DNA of 9,812 bases, from NCBI GenBank assembly GCA_904501945.1, contig CAJGCU010000084.1, forward strand, positions 1 through 9,812, read 5' to 3'. The notes under the pieces are model-generated. The model was given only the letters and a program-made list of their open reading frames with translations, was not told the DNA's origin and did no database searches. Below are positions 1 through 6,280 of the stretch, in pieces; within the stretch, counting starts at the first letter, position 1; every line of letters starts with the position of its first letter. A program made the position numbers and the translations under genes. Source of the stretch: an uncultured Bacteroidaceae bacterium. Lineage in GTDB: Bacteria; Bacteroidota; Bacteroidia; Bacteroidales; Bacteroidaceae.

Positions 1-1212
1 CCGAAATTTCTCTATTCTATTGGTGGAGGTGGTTCTATCAGCCATCTTTTCAACATTAGCATGCGTGGAGAAAAGCTTGTCAAGCGAGGTTGGAGCGGAA
101 ACTATAGCCTGTTCATGACTTCGCAGGCGAATCCTCTTGATACAGCAATCAGTGTGTATGACCGTGTGTTCGGTTTTCCGACACTCGAAGCTGGTGTTCA
201 GCTGCTTGATTTCAGCCATACGCATCTGCATACGGGCGACACTCCGTATGTGTCAAGTCTGGGGTGCGTGTGGAATGCATATATTGGATTTAGGCGCGAC
301 ATCTATCGTAACAGGAAGTGGTCTTTTGGATATTCTTTGGAGAACGGATTGGCATATTGCTCTCGCCCATTCAATACGTATAGCAATATAGACAATGACA
401 TGATTGGCCAGCACCTTTCTTTGTATTTTGGCTGCGGATTGTATGCTGGTTATCGAATTGCTCCAGCTGTGGAAGTGAGTCTGGGCGTGGAGTACAAACA
501 TGTGTCTAATGGAGCGACCGACAGGCCTAATAAGGGCTCTAATTCTTACGGATTGGCTGTTCGTGCCAGATGTGACGTGAATCGTCCGGCAACAGATAAA
601 GGCCTTACGTTTGAGCAACGTCTGGCACGCTTGCAGGCATTCAGGCGAGAACCTTTTAATCCTTATCTTTATTTGGATGTAAATGCTTCTGTCGGATTCC
701 GTACCATGTATGAGGAATGGGTGTTGTATCGTGATATATTGCCAGAAGATGATCCGCGATTCTGTAAAGATGGATTAGGGCTTCATACGGTATGGAATGC
801 AAGCATCGTTCCGATGTTTCGTTATAATCAGGTGCATGCTTCAGGAATTGGCCTGGAATATTCTTTCGGAGGATATTCAGGACGTTCTCCGCTGATAGAG
901 AAGGAATGCGGATTGACAGGAAGCTACAAGCATAGCAAACATGTGCTTAGCATTGCTGCTCATCACGAGGTTTATTACAAGCAACTGTCTTTGGCTATGT
1001 CTGTCGGTACTTATTTGTTCCGTCAGCATGGATGGGTGGGTAAGAAGTTTGAACCTCCTGTTATTGAGACTGTTGGGATTCGCTATTATCCGAAGTTCTT
1101 CAAGCCATTTTATGTGGGGTATAACTTGAAGGCTAATTTAGGAAAGGCTTATAGCATGGAAGTGAAAGTGGGCATTCATGCAGGTCGCTGGAATCTGAAG
1201 AAAAAACGTTAG
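1..1212 (+). CDS. PagL-like lipid A deacylase / acyloxyacyl hydrolase family outer-membrane protein (5' truncated by window)
   Basis: The reading frame is open from base 1 (P-K-F-L-Y-S-I-G-G-G-G...), so the ATG at 61 is probably internal and the true start and signal peptide lie upstream. About 403 residues are visible. Alternating aromatic and polar strands throughout (for example LYFGCGLYAGYRIAP) suggest an outer-membrane beta-barrel. The diagnostic stretch is EYKHVSNG followed by PNKGSN. PagL enzymes, which remove the 3-O acyl chain of lipid A, use a His-x-Ser pair in this position; here the His codon is at 499-501 and the Ser codon at 505-507. By my alignment the place of the PagL catalytic Glu (12 residues after Ser) is Asn. 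The protein is about twice the size of proteobacterial PagL, with roughly 200 further barrel-like residues; from memory such long forms are usual in Bacteroidota. Activity on lipid A is inferred from the family. The gene ends facing rpsP and shares its terminator. Confidence 0.82.
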   Translation, partial: PKFLYSIGGGGSISHLFNISMRGEKLVKRGWSGNYSLFMTSQANPLDTAISVYDRVFGFPTLEAGVQLLDFSHTHLHTGDTPYVSSLGCVWNAYIGFRRDIYRNRKWSFGYSLENGLAYCSRPFNTYSNIDNDMIGQHLSLYFGCGLYAGYRIAPAVEVSLGVEYKHVSNGATDRPNKGSNSYGLAVRARCDVNRPATDKGLTFEQRLARLQAFRREPFNPYLYLDVNASVGFRTMYEEWVLYRDILPEDDPRFCKDGLGLHTVWNASIVPMFRYNQVHASGIGLEYSFGGYSGRSPLIEKECGLTGSYKHSKHVLSIAAHHEVYYKQLSLAMSVGTYLFRQHGWVGKKFEPPVIETVGIRYYPKFFKPFYVGYNLKANLGKAYSMEVKVGIHAGRWNLKKKR

Positions 1213-1220
1213 AAATAAAA

Positions 1221-1255
1221 AAGGTGAATCTCAATCGAGATTCACCTTGCTTTTT
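1221..1255. terminator. Bidirectional intrinsic terminator between the PagL-like gene and rpsP
   Basis: A perfect 12-bp stem (AAGGTGAATCTC at 1221-1232 with GAGATTCACCTT at 1237-1248) closes a 4-nt loop. A T run follows on the plus strand (1251-1255), and an A-rich stretch before it (1213-1220) gives the matching U run on the minus strand. It lies 8 bp past the stop of the PagL-like gene and 38 bp past the stop of rpsP, so it can end both convergent transcripts. Confidence 0.92.
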
Positions 1256-1286
1256 CTGTGTCGAAAAGCTGCATAGGGCATAAAAA

Positions 1287-1817
1287 TTATGCTTCTGCTG
1301 GTGCTTCCTCTGCAGTTTCTTCAGCTGGTGCTTCTGCTTCAGCCTGAGCTGCTGCAGCTGCAGCCTTCTTTTCTGCAATTTTAGCAGCGATAGCAGCGTT
1401 AACTTTCTTCTCTGCAGCAAGACGAGCAGCCATGTCCGCAGCTTTGTCTGCTGCCTTCTTGTCTGCAAACTTCTGTGCCTTAGTTTCTTTTTCAGCCTTC
1501 CAAGCTGAGAACTTAGCTTCTGCTGCAGCTTCATCGAATGCGCCCTTCTTGACACCACCCATCAGGTGCTTCTTCAAGTAAACGCCTTCTTTAGAAAGGA
1601 TGCTGTGAACTGTGTCAGTTGGCTGAGCACCAACAAGCACCCAGTAGAGTGCACGCTCAAAGTTCAAATCAATAGTAGCAGGATTGGTGTTTGGGTTGTA
1701 AGTACCAATCTTTTCAATGAAGCGACCATCACGTGGTGCATCAGAGTGAGCGATAACGATGCTGTAGAACGCATAGTTCTTGCGACCGTGACGCTGCAAA
1801 CGAATTCTTGTTGCCAT
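1287..1817 (-). CDS. rpsP: 30S ribosomal protein S16 with long C-terminal extension
   Basis: S16 is a primary-type 16S rRNA-binding protein of the small subunit. The N-terminal ~80 residues are a clear S16 core: MATRIRLQRHGRKNYAFYSI, then DAPRDGRFIEKIGTYNP, then the FERALYWVLVGAQPTDTVHSIL region. The protein has 176 residues, against about 80-90 in Escherichia coli. Residues ~90-176 form an extension rich in Ala, Lys and Glu, probably a long charged helix, that ends in an acidic Ala/Glu/Pro tail; Bacteroidota S16 proteins commonly carry such tails. The ATG at 1817 matches the family N-terminus (MATRIRL). There is no Shine-Dalgarno; the start is preceded by an A-rich stretch. The gene is monocistronic here, convergent with the PagL-like gene and divergent from the Rnf operon. 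Its leader holds two similar hairpins that may control it. Confidence 0.97.
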   Translation of the reverse strand: MATRIRLQRHGRKNYAFYSIVIAHSDAPRDGRFIEKIGTYNPNTNPATIDLNFERALYWVLVGAQPTDTVHSILSKEGVYLKKHLMGGVKKGAFDEAAAEAKFSAWKAEKETKAQKFADKKAADKAADMAARLAAEKKVNAAIAAKIAEKKAAAAAAQAEAEAPAEETAEEAPAEA

Positions 1818-1851
1818 TTTGCAATAAAATTGTTTATTTGTTAATGATTAT

Positions 1852-1898
1852 GTCGCCAGCTCGTGACGACGTGAACTCTGTCATTATCTCGTAATGAC
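1852..1898 (-). promoter_or_regulatory. rpsP 5' leader with two tandem 7-5-7 hairpins (candidate regulatory RNA)
   Basis: Read on the minus strand, the first hairpin is GUCAUUA-CGAGA-UAAUGAC (1898 to 1880) and the second is GUCGUCA-CGAGC-UGGCGAC (1870 to 1852), 9 nt apart. Each has a 7-bp stem and a 5-nt CGAGM loop. They share GUCnnnACGAGnUnnnGAC; the differing stem positions change on both sides and keep pairing (one U-G wobble in the second). The first would sit at the very 5' end of the transcript if the nearby -7 box is used, and the second ends about 34 nt before the rpsP start. Autoregulation by S16 is an inference; a DNA operator is possible. Confidence 0.5.
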
Positions 1899-1902
1899 GG
1901 TG

Positions 1903-1910
1903 CAAAGTTA
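1903..1910 (-). promoter_or_regulatory. Candidate Bacteroidota -7 promoter element for rpsP
   Basis: The minus strand reads TAACTTTG, an exact match to the TAnnTTTG -7 consensus of Bacteroidota. The start of transcription would fall near 1897-1901, giving a leader of about 80 nt. I see no good TTTG -33 box at the usual 19-21 bp, so the promoter call rests on the -7 box and the divergent context. Confidence 0.55.
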
Positions 1911-1982
1911 TGTTTTTTCTTTGTCATTTTGGAGGGATTTGTACAAACTTTTAGCTTTTAAAGTGTTTTTTCTCTTTTTCGT

Positions 1983-2013
1983 TTTCTTAATACCATTAAA
2001 ATCACTACTTTTG
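1983..2013 (+). promoter_or_regulatory. Candidate promoter of the Rnf operon
   Basis: TACTTTTG at 2006-2013 matches the TAnnTTTG -7 consensus, and TTTC at 1983-1986 is a one-mismatch -33 box (TTTG) at a 19-bp spacing. Transcription would start near 2020, about 75 nt before the first gene. Just downstream, CAAAGT (2018-2023) and ACTTTG (2034-2039) form a small inverted repeat that could be an operator or a leader hairpin. Confidence 0.5.
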
Positions 2014-2075
2014 CATACAAAGTTGTAATCTATACTTTGCAATTTGTTACCATGAATTGAAAAACTTTTGTCAAA

Positions 2076-2094
2076 ATTATAGTTGGGCTATAAT
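2076..2094 (+). promoter_or_regulatory. Hairpin at the translation start of the RseC-like gene
   Basis: ATTATAG (2076-2082) and CTATAAT (2088-2094) form a perfect 7-bp stem around the loop TTGGG, ending one base before the ATG at 2096. There is no Shine-Dalgarno before this ATG. A stem here could limit ribosome access; it is A/T-rich and therefore weak. The structure is seen, the function is inferred. Confidence 0.35.
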
Positions 2095-2095
2095 A

Positions 2096-2518
2096 ATGAA
2101 GGAGATAATCGAACATCAAGGGGTGATAGAGTCCATAGAAGGCGGTCATGTACGAGTGAACATCGTTCAATTGGCCGCTTGTAGTGGATGCAAGGCTCGT
2201 TCTATGTGTACATCGAGTGAGAGCAAAGAAAAAATCATTGATGTTTATGAAACTGGCGCGGAAAATAAGTATAAGGTGGGGGAGATCGTGAACGTGTGCG
2301 GCACTTTAAGCATGGGGAGACTGGCTGTCGTGCTTGCTTTTGGTATTCCGCTTGTCATTATTGCAGTTTGGATGATTGTGGCTATAGCATATCTGAAGTT
2401 TGGAGAACTTTTCTCGGTCGGTATATTGGCTGTTATCCTTGCTGCGTATTTTTATGTTTTATATCTGAATAAAGATAGAATGGCAAAGAAATTTTCTTTT
2501 TGGATAGCAGATGCGTGA
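2096..2518 (+). CDS. RseC/SoxR-reducing-type redox membrane protein at the head of the Rnf operon
   Basis: The 140-residue protein starts MKEIIEHQGVIESIEG, typical of the RseC family. I chose the ATG at 2096 over an in-frame TTG at 2057 because the extra 13 residues do not look like the family. A soluble N-terminal part carries a Cys cluster, C29-x2-C32-x5-C38 (ACSGCKARSMC), and a further C68; in this family such cysteines may hold an Fe-S cluster. Two membrane segments follow, about residues 76-98 and 102-123, then a short basic tail. Related proteins work with the Rnf/Rsx complex to keep SoxR reduced in Escherichia coli, or act with RseB on sigma E. Neither target is visible here, so a role as Rnf assembly or redox partner is an inference from its place as first gene of the operon. 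The gap to rnfB is 63 bp. Confidence 0.85.
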   Translation: MKEIIEHQGVIESIEGGHVRVNIVQLAACSGCKARSMCTSSESKEKIIDVYETGAENKYKVGEIVNVCGTLSMGRLAVVLAFGIPLVIIAVWMIVAIAYLKFGELFSVGILAVILAAYFYVLYLNKDRMAKKFSFWIADA

Positions 2519-2581
2519 TGAATTTTTGAGGCGGAAGTTTGTAACTAACTGATATTTGTTAAATTAATTAATTATATTTTT

Positions 2582-3706
2582 ATGGATTCTCAAGTAATTC
2601 TGATTGCTGTAGTTGCTTTGGCGGTATTGGGCTTCGTTTTGGCGTTGCTGCTTTATCTCGTGTCAAAGCGATTTGCAGTGAAAGAAGACCCGCGAATCGG
2701 ACTTGTTGCAGAGGTTCTGCCTGGTGCGAACTGTGGAGGTTGTGGTTTCCCCGGATGTGGCGGTATGGCCGCCGCATGCGTGAAAGCAGCTGATGCAGGT
2801 TCTCTCGAAGGACTGAATTGTCCTGTAGGAGGAGCATCTTGTATGCAGGAAGTTGCGGGAATTCTAGGTATGGAGGTTGCTGCGGCAGCTCCAAAGTTAG
2901 CTGTTGTACGATGCAACGGAACATGTGAAAGGCGTCCTCGTGTGGTGTCTTATGATGGCATGAAAAGCTGTCGTATTGCTAACTCAACATGTATGGGCGA
3001 GACTCTTTGTTCTTATGGATGTCTGGGTTGCGGAGATTGTGTCGCTGCTTGTCAGTTTGATGCAATTCACATTAATCCAGAAACTGGACTTCCAGAAGTG
3101 GATGCGGCAAAATGTACTGCTTGTGGTGCTTGTTCAAAGGCTTGTCCACGAGGTGTTATGGAAGTGCGTACCGTGAGCGGTGAGAACAAGGATGCTTATG
3201 TGGTAGCCTGTGTGAATATGGACAAGGGTGCTGACGCCATGAAAATCTGTGCAAGTTCGTGCATCGCTTGTAAGAAGTGCCAGAATGCTTGTGGAAGCGA
3301 TGCTGTCATTGTGGCTAACAATGTGGCATACATCAATCCGGAAAAGTGTGTACTTTGTGGTGCCTGCTATGAGGCTTGTCCACGTGGAACGATTGTTTCT
3401 GTCAGTGTGAAAGGCATAGAGCGCAGACAAACCAACAATGCTATTCCAGGTGCAGCGAAACCTGCAGCTAAGGCATCATCTGCTTCTGCATCTGCTGCTC
3501 CTATGGCTCCAGCGAAGCCTGTAAAGGAATGGAAGCCAATTGATTTGAAGTATGATGCTCCTCTTATGCCAAGTCAGCAGATACTTCTTGCAGGTCCTAA
3601 GGATATTAGCAATCCTGTTGCTGCAACAAAAGATGTGAAATTTGAAGATAAGCGTACTGACGCTCCACTTCCTCCAAGTCAGTTGATTCTGCTTGGTCTT
3701 AAGTGA
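2582..3706 (+). CDS. rnfB: Ion-translocating ferredoxin:NAD+ oxidoreductase subunit B (RnfB), polyferredoxin with extended tail
   Basis: RnfB takes electrons from reduced ferredoxin and passes them through Fe-S clusters into the Rnf membrane core. The order in the protein is: an N-terminal membrane anchor (residues ~5-27); the RnfB-type 4Fe-4S domain GANCGGCGFPGCGG with C51, C54, C59 and C80; a Cys-rich linker (C111, C115, C130, C137, C143); and four CxxCxxCxxxC ferredoxin motifs at C147-C157, C178-C188, C227-C237 and C256-C266. The first and third lack the usual Pro after the last Cys. From ~285 an Ala/Pro/Ser-rich linker leads to a tail in which DAPLMPSQQILL (325-336) is repeated as DAPLPPSQLILL (360-371). 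At 374 residues it is much longer than the 192-residue Escherichia coli RsxB. The start at 2582 fits the anchor. rnfC follows after an 88-bp gap that contains a repeat element. Confidence 0.97.
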   Translation: MDSQVILIAVVALAVLGFVLALLLYLVSKRFAVKEDPRIGLVAEVLPGANCGGCGFPGCGGMAAACVKAADAGSLEGLNCPVGGASCMQEVAGILGMEVAAAAPKLAVVRCNGTCERRPRVVSYDGMKSCRIANSTCMGETLCSYGCLGCGDCVAACQFDAIHINPETGLPEVDAAKCTACGACSKACPRGVMEVRTVSGENKDAYVVACVNMDKGADAMKICASSCIACKKCQNACGSDAVIVANNVAYINPEKCVLCGACYEACPRGTIVSVSVKGIERRQTNNAIPGAAKPAAKASSASASAAPMAPAKPVKEWKPIDLKYDAPLMPSQQILLAGPKDISNPVAATKDVKFEDKRTDAPLPPSQLILLGLK

Positions 3707-3712
3707 TTTTTG

Positions 3713-3780
3713 AGTTTTTTAGTTCTCGGTTTTTCTATTTGGAATGCTTGAACTTATAAATTCAAAAAACTTGCAAACTT
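3713..3780 (+). repeat. Intergenic inverted-repeat element, copy 1 (rnfB-rnfC gap)
   Basis: AGTTTTTT (3713-3720) pairs with AAAAAACT (3764-3771). The gap shares three blocks in the same order with the rnfC-rnfD gap: GTTTTTTAGTTCT (3714-3726), GGAATGCTTGAA (3741-3752) and AACTTGCAAACTT (3768-3780). This suggests a common repeat family or conserved operon spacer. Confidence 0.5.
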
Positions 3781-3794
3781 AAAAAAATAAAAGT

Positions 3795-5153
3795 ATGAAA
3801 ACATTTAGAATAGGTGGTGTTCATCCCGCAGAGAACAAGCTTTCTGCTGCTGAGCCAATTAAGGTAGCAGAACTTCCAAAGGTGGCGGTGTTTCCTATGG
3901 GACAGCATATTGGCGCTCCTGCTTTACCTATCGTTCAGAAGGGTGATAAGGTGAAGGTTGGTACACAGATTGCCAAGCCCATGGAGAATGCGTTGTCTAC
4001 ATCTATCTTCTCGTCTGTCAGCGGAACTGTATTGAAAGTTGATACGGTTGTTGAAGCCAGCGGTTATAAGAAGCCTGCTGTATATATCGCTGTTGAAGGT
4101 GATGAGTGGGAAGAAAGTATTGACAGAAGTGATAAGCTTGTCACATTGAGGGACAAGCCGGAACTTACACCTGAAAGTATTATAGAGAAAGTAAAAAATG
4201 CAGGCATTGTAGGTATGGGTGGTGCATGTTTCCCAACCCATGTGAAGTTGATGCCTCCTCCTCAATTCAAGCCAGAGTGGGTCATCATCAATGCTGTAGA
4301 ATGTGAGCCATATCTGACCGCAGACCATCGTCTTATGCTTGAGAAAGCAGACGAGGTTCTTGTTGGTGTAGAGCTTCTCATGAAGGCTGCAAAAGTGAAA
4401 AAGGGTTTCATTGGTGTCGAGGAAAACAAACCTGATGCCATCAAGTTGCTGACAGAGAAGTGTGCTGCTCAATATCCAAATATTGAGGTTGTTCCATTGA
4501 AAACTAAATATCCTCAAGGTGGTGAAAAGCAACTGATTGATGCTGTTGTGCGCCGTCAGGTGCCAGCACCTCCGGCGTTGCCAGTTTCTGTTGGTGCTAT
4601 CATACAGAATGTGGGTACTGCTTTTGCTGTATATGAGGCTGTTATGAAAAATAAACCTCTATTTGAACGCATCGTGACTGTAACAGGAAAACAACTGAAA
4701 TCACCAAGTAACTTCCTTACTCGTATGGGCACTCCAATGAGTCAACTGATTGAGGCTTGTGGTGGTCTTCCTGAAGGCGAAGTAAAGGTTATTGGTGGTG
4801 GTCCTATGATGGGCAAGGCGCTTGTAAACACAGAAGTGCCTATTTGCAAGGGCTCATCAGGCGTTCTCATCATGAGCGGTAAGGATGCTCGCCGAGGTGA
4901 AGCAGAACCATGCATCCGCTGTGCTAAATGTGTCAGCGCTTGTCCAATGGGTCTTGAGCCTTATCTTCTTGCAACCTGTTCTGCAAAGAAGATGTGGGAT
5001 AAAGTTGAGGCTGAAGAAATTACAAGCTGCATTGAATGTGGTTCTTGTCAATTTACATGTCCATCTAATCGTCCGCTGCTTGACCTTGTCCGTATGGGAA
5101 AACAAACAGTTATGACTAATATCCGCGCTCGTCAGATGGCGGCAAAAAAGTAG
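3795..5153 (+). CDS. rnfC: Ion-translocating ferredoxin:NAD+ oxidoreductase subunit C (RnfC)
   Basis: RnfC is the peripheral subunit that exchanges electrons with NAD(H) through FMN and Fe-S clusters. The 452-residue protein begins with the typical GGVHPAENK and a barrel-sandwich region (PKVAVFPMGQHIGAPALPIV). The nucleotide/FMN-binding stretch GMGGACFPTHVKL is at residues 140-152, followed by INAVECEPYLTADHRLML and an SLBB-like region. Two 4Fe-4S motifs come next: C373, C376, C379, C383 and C412, C415, C418, C422. The protein ends soon after the second ferredoxin motif, without the long repeat-rich tail of Escherichia coli RsxC (about 740 residues), so it is a compact form. The ATG at 3795 is preceded by an A-rich stretch, with no Shine-Dalgarno. 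The 131-bp gap to rnfD holds a repeat element. Confidence 0.97.
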   Translation: MKTFRIGGVHPAENKLSAAEPIKVAELPKVAVFPMGQHIGAPALPIVQKGDKVKVGTQIAKPMENALSTSIFSSVSGTVLKVDTVVEASGYKKPAVYIAVEGDEWEESIDRSDKLVTLRDKPELTPESIIEKVKNAGIVGMGGACFPTHVKLMPPPQFKPEWVIINAVECEPYLTADHRLMLEKADEVLVGVELLMKAAKVKKGFIGVEENKPDAIKLLTEKCAAQYPNIEVVPLKTKYPQGGEKQLIDAVVRRQVPAPPALPVSVGAIIQNVGTAFAVYEAVMKNKPLFERIVTVTGKQLKSPSNFLTRMGTPMSQLIEACGGLPEGEVKVIGGGPMMGKALVNTEVPICKGSSGVLIMSGKDARRGEAEPCIRCAKCVSACPMGLEPYLLATCSAKKMWDKVEAEEITSCIECGSCQFTCPSNRPLLDLVRMGKQTVMTNIRARQMAAKK

Positions 5154-5158
5154 AATAA

Positions 5159-5270
5159 GTTTTTAGGTTCTTAAGTTTTTTAAAGTTCTTAAGTTTCCAT
5201 GGGGAATGATTCGAAATCAAGTATTTTCCCAATAAACTTAAAACTTGCAAACTCTAGAACTTGCAAACTC
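5159..5270 (+). repeat. Intergenic inverted-repeat element, copy 2 (rnfC-rnfD gap)
   Basis: TTAAGTTT (5189-5196) pairs with AAACTTAA (5234-5241). Inside it, 5200-5206 pairs with 5225-5231 (TGGGGAA with TTTCCCA, one G-T). Two direct repeats of AACTTGCAAACTC (5242-5254 and 5258-5270) lie just before the rnfD start. The blocks GTTTTTAGGTTCT (5159-5171) and GGAATGATTCGAA (5203-5215), and AACTTGCAAACT, recur in the rnfB-rnfC gap. There is no U run after the stem, so it does not look like a terminator. Confidence 0.55.
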
Positions 5271-5284
5271 AAAACTCAAAAAAA

Positions 5285-6277
5285 ATGAATAAATTAATAG
5301 TTTCACTTTCACCTCACGTGCATAGTGGTGATTCTGTCAAGAAGAATATGTACTGGGTATGCATTGCCCTGATTCCTGCTCTTCTCTGCTCGTTCATCAG
5401 TTTCGGTGTGGGTGCAATTATAACCACTGCTATTTCAGTGGCAGCATGTGTGTTCTTTGAATGGGCCATCAACAAATTCATGCTGAAGAATCCAAAATGT
5501 ACTGTGTGTGATGGCTCTGCAGTTCTTACAGGTATTCTTTTAGCTTTCAATTTGCCAAGCAATATCCAGCCATGGATAATTATTGTTGGTGCATTGTTTG
5601 CTATTGGCGTAGTAAAGATGACTTTTGGAGGGTTGGGCTGTAACTTGTTCAATCCTGCTCTTGCGGGACGTGCTTTCTTGCTGATCTCCTTCCCTGTAGA
5701 TATGACAACATGGCCTAATCCAGGACAGGGATTTGGTGCATATCTTGATGCAGAAACAGGAGCAACTCCTCTTGCTATTATGAAAGAAGCATTCAAGAGT
5801 GGTAATGCAGAAGTATTGAAGCAACTTCCATCTTTCCAGGATATGTTGCTTGGAAATACAGGTGGATGCCTTGGAGAGGTATGTGCTCTCGCTCTTATTT
5901 TTGGTCTTATCATTCTTCTTGTCAAGAAGGTCATAACATGGCACATCCCTGTTAGCATCATGGCGACAGTAGTTGTTTTTTCTGGACTTCTCAATCTTGC
6001 AAATCCAGTTTATGCCCATCCGTTGGTAGAGCTGATGAGCGGCGGTCTGCTTTTGGGCGCTATTTTTATGGCAACCGATTATGTGACTTCGCCAATGAGC
6101 AAGAGTGGCCAGTTAGTATATGGTATAGCGATTGGTGTTTTGACCGTTGTTATCCGTACGTATGGTGCTTATCCAGAGGGTATGTCATTTGCAATCCTGA
6201 TTATGAATGCATTCGTGCCACTCATTAATAATAAATTTAAACCTAAAAGATTTGGCGAAGTGCCAGCAAAAAAGTAG
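5285..6277 (+). CDS. rnfD: Ion-translocating ferredoxin:NAD+ oxidoreductase subunit D (RnfD)
   Basis: RnfD is the large integral-membrane subunit, related to NqrB, that carries covalently bound FMN and takes part in ion pumping. I chose the ATG at 5285 (MNKLIVSLSPHVHSGDSVKK), giving 330 residues; an in-frame TTG at 5261 would add eight residues lying inside a repeat. Family marks are SPHVHSGDSV at the N-terminus, VCDGSAVLTGILLAFNLP, GGLGCNLFNPALAGRAFLL, and ATDYVTSPMSKSGQLVYG near the C-terminus. The flavinylation site is in DAETGATPLA; the FMN-accepting Thr should be T161 (codon 5765-5767). About nine or ten hydrophobic segments are visible. ApbE, the flavin transferase needed for FMN attachment, is not in this window. 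rnfG starts 3 nt after the stop, so translation is probably coupled. Confidence 0.97.
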   Translation: MNKLIVSLSPHVHSGDSVKKNMYWVCIALIPALLCSFISFGVGAIITTAISVAACVFFEWAINKFMLKNPKCTVCDGSAVLTGILLAFNLPSNIQPWIIIVGALFAIGVVKMTFGGLGCNLFNPALAGRAFLLISFPVDMTTWPNPGQGFGAYLDAETGATPLAIMKEAFKSGNAEVLKQLPSFQDMLLGNTGGCLGEVCALALIFGLIILLVKKVITWHIPVSIMATVVVFSGLLNLANPVYAHPLVELMSGGLLLGAIFMATDYVTSPMSKSGQLVYGIAIGVLTVVIRTYGAYPEGMSFAILIMNAFVPLINNKFKPKRFGEVPAKK

Positions 6278-6280
6278 CGT

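Noticed and set aside
61..1212. ATG at 61 as the true start of the PagL-like protein
   Set aside because: The frame is open back to base 1 with barrel-like sequence (G-G-G-G-S-I-S-H-L-F) and no signal peptide after 61, so the gene most likely starts upstream.
1133..1558. Open frame antisense to the PagL-like gene and overlapping rpsP
   Set aside because: Its Leu/Gln/Lys-rich protein is a frame-shifted reading of the Ala-rich rpsP tail; no family resemblance and no start signal.
2057..2095. TTG at 2057 as start of the RseC-like gene
   Set aside because: It adds 13 residues unlike the family; the ATG at 2096 gives the expected N-terminus.
5261..5284. TTG at 5261 as start of rnfD
   Set aside because: The extra residues come from a repeated A-rich intergenic block; MNKLIVSLSPH at 5285 is the family N-terminus.
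5314..6019. Long open frames antisense to rnfD
   Set aside because: They mirror rnfD codons, have no recognisable domain or promoter, and the sense gene is certain.
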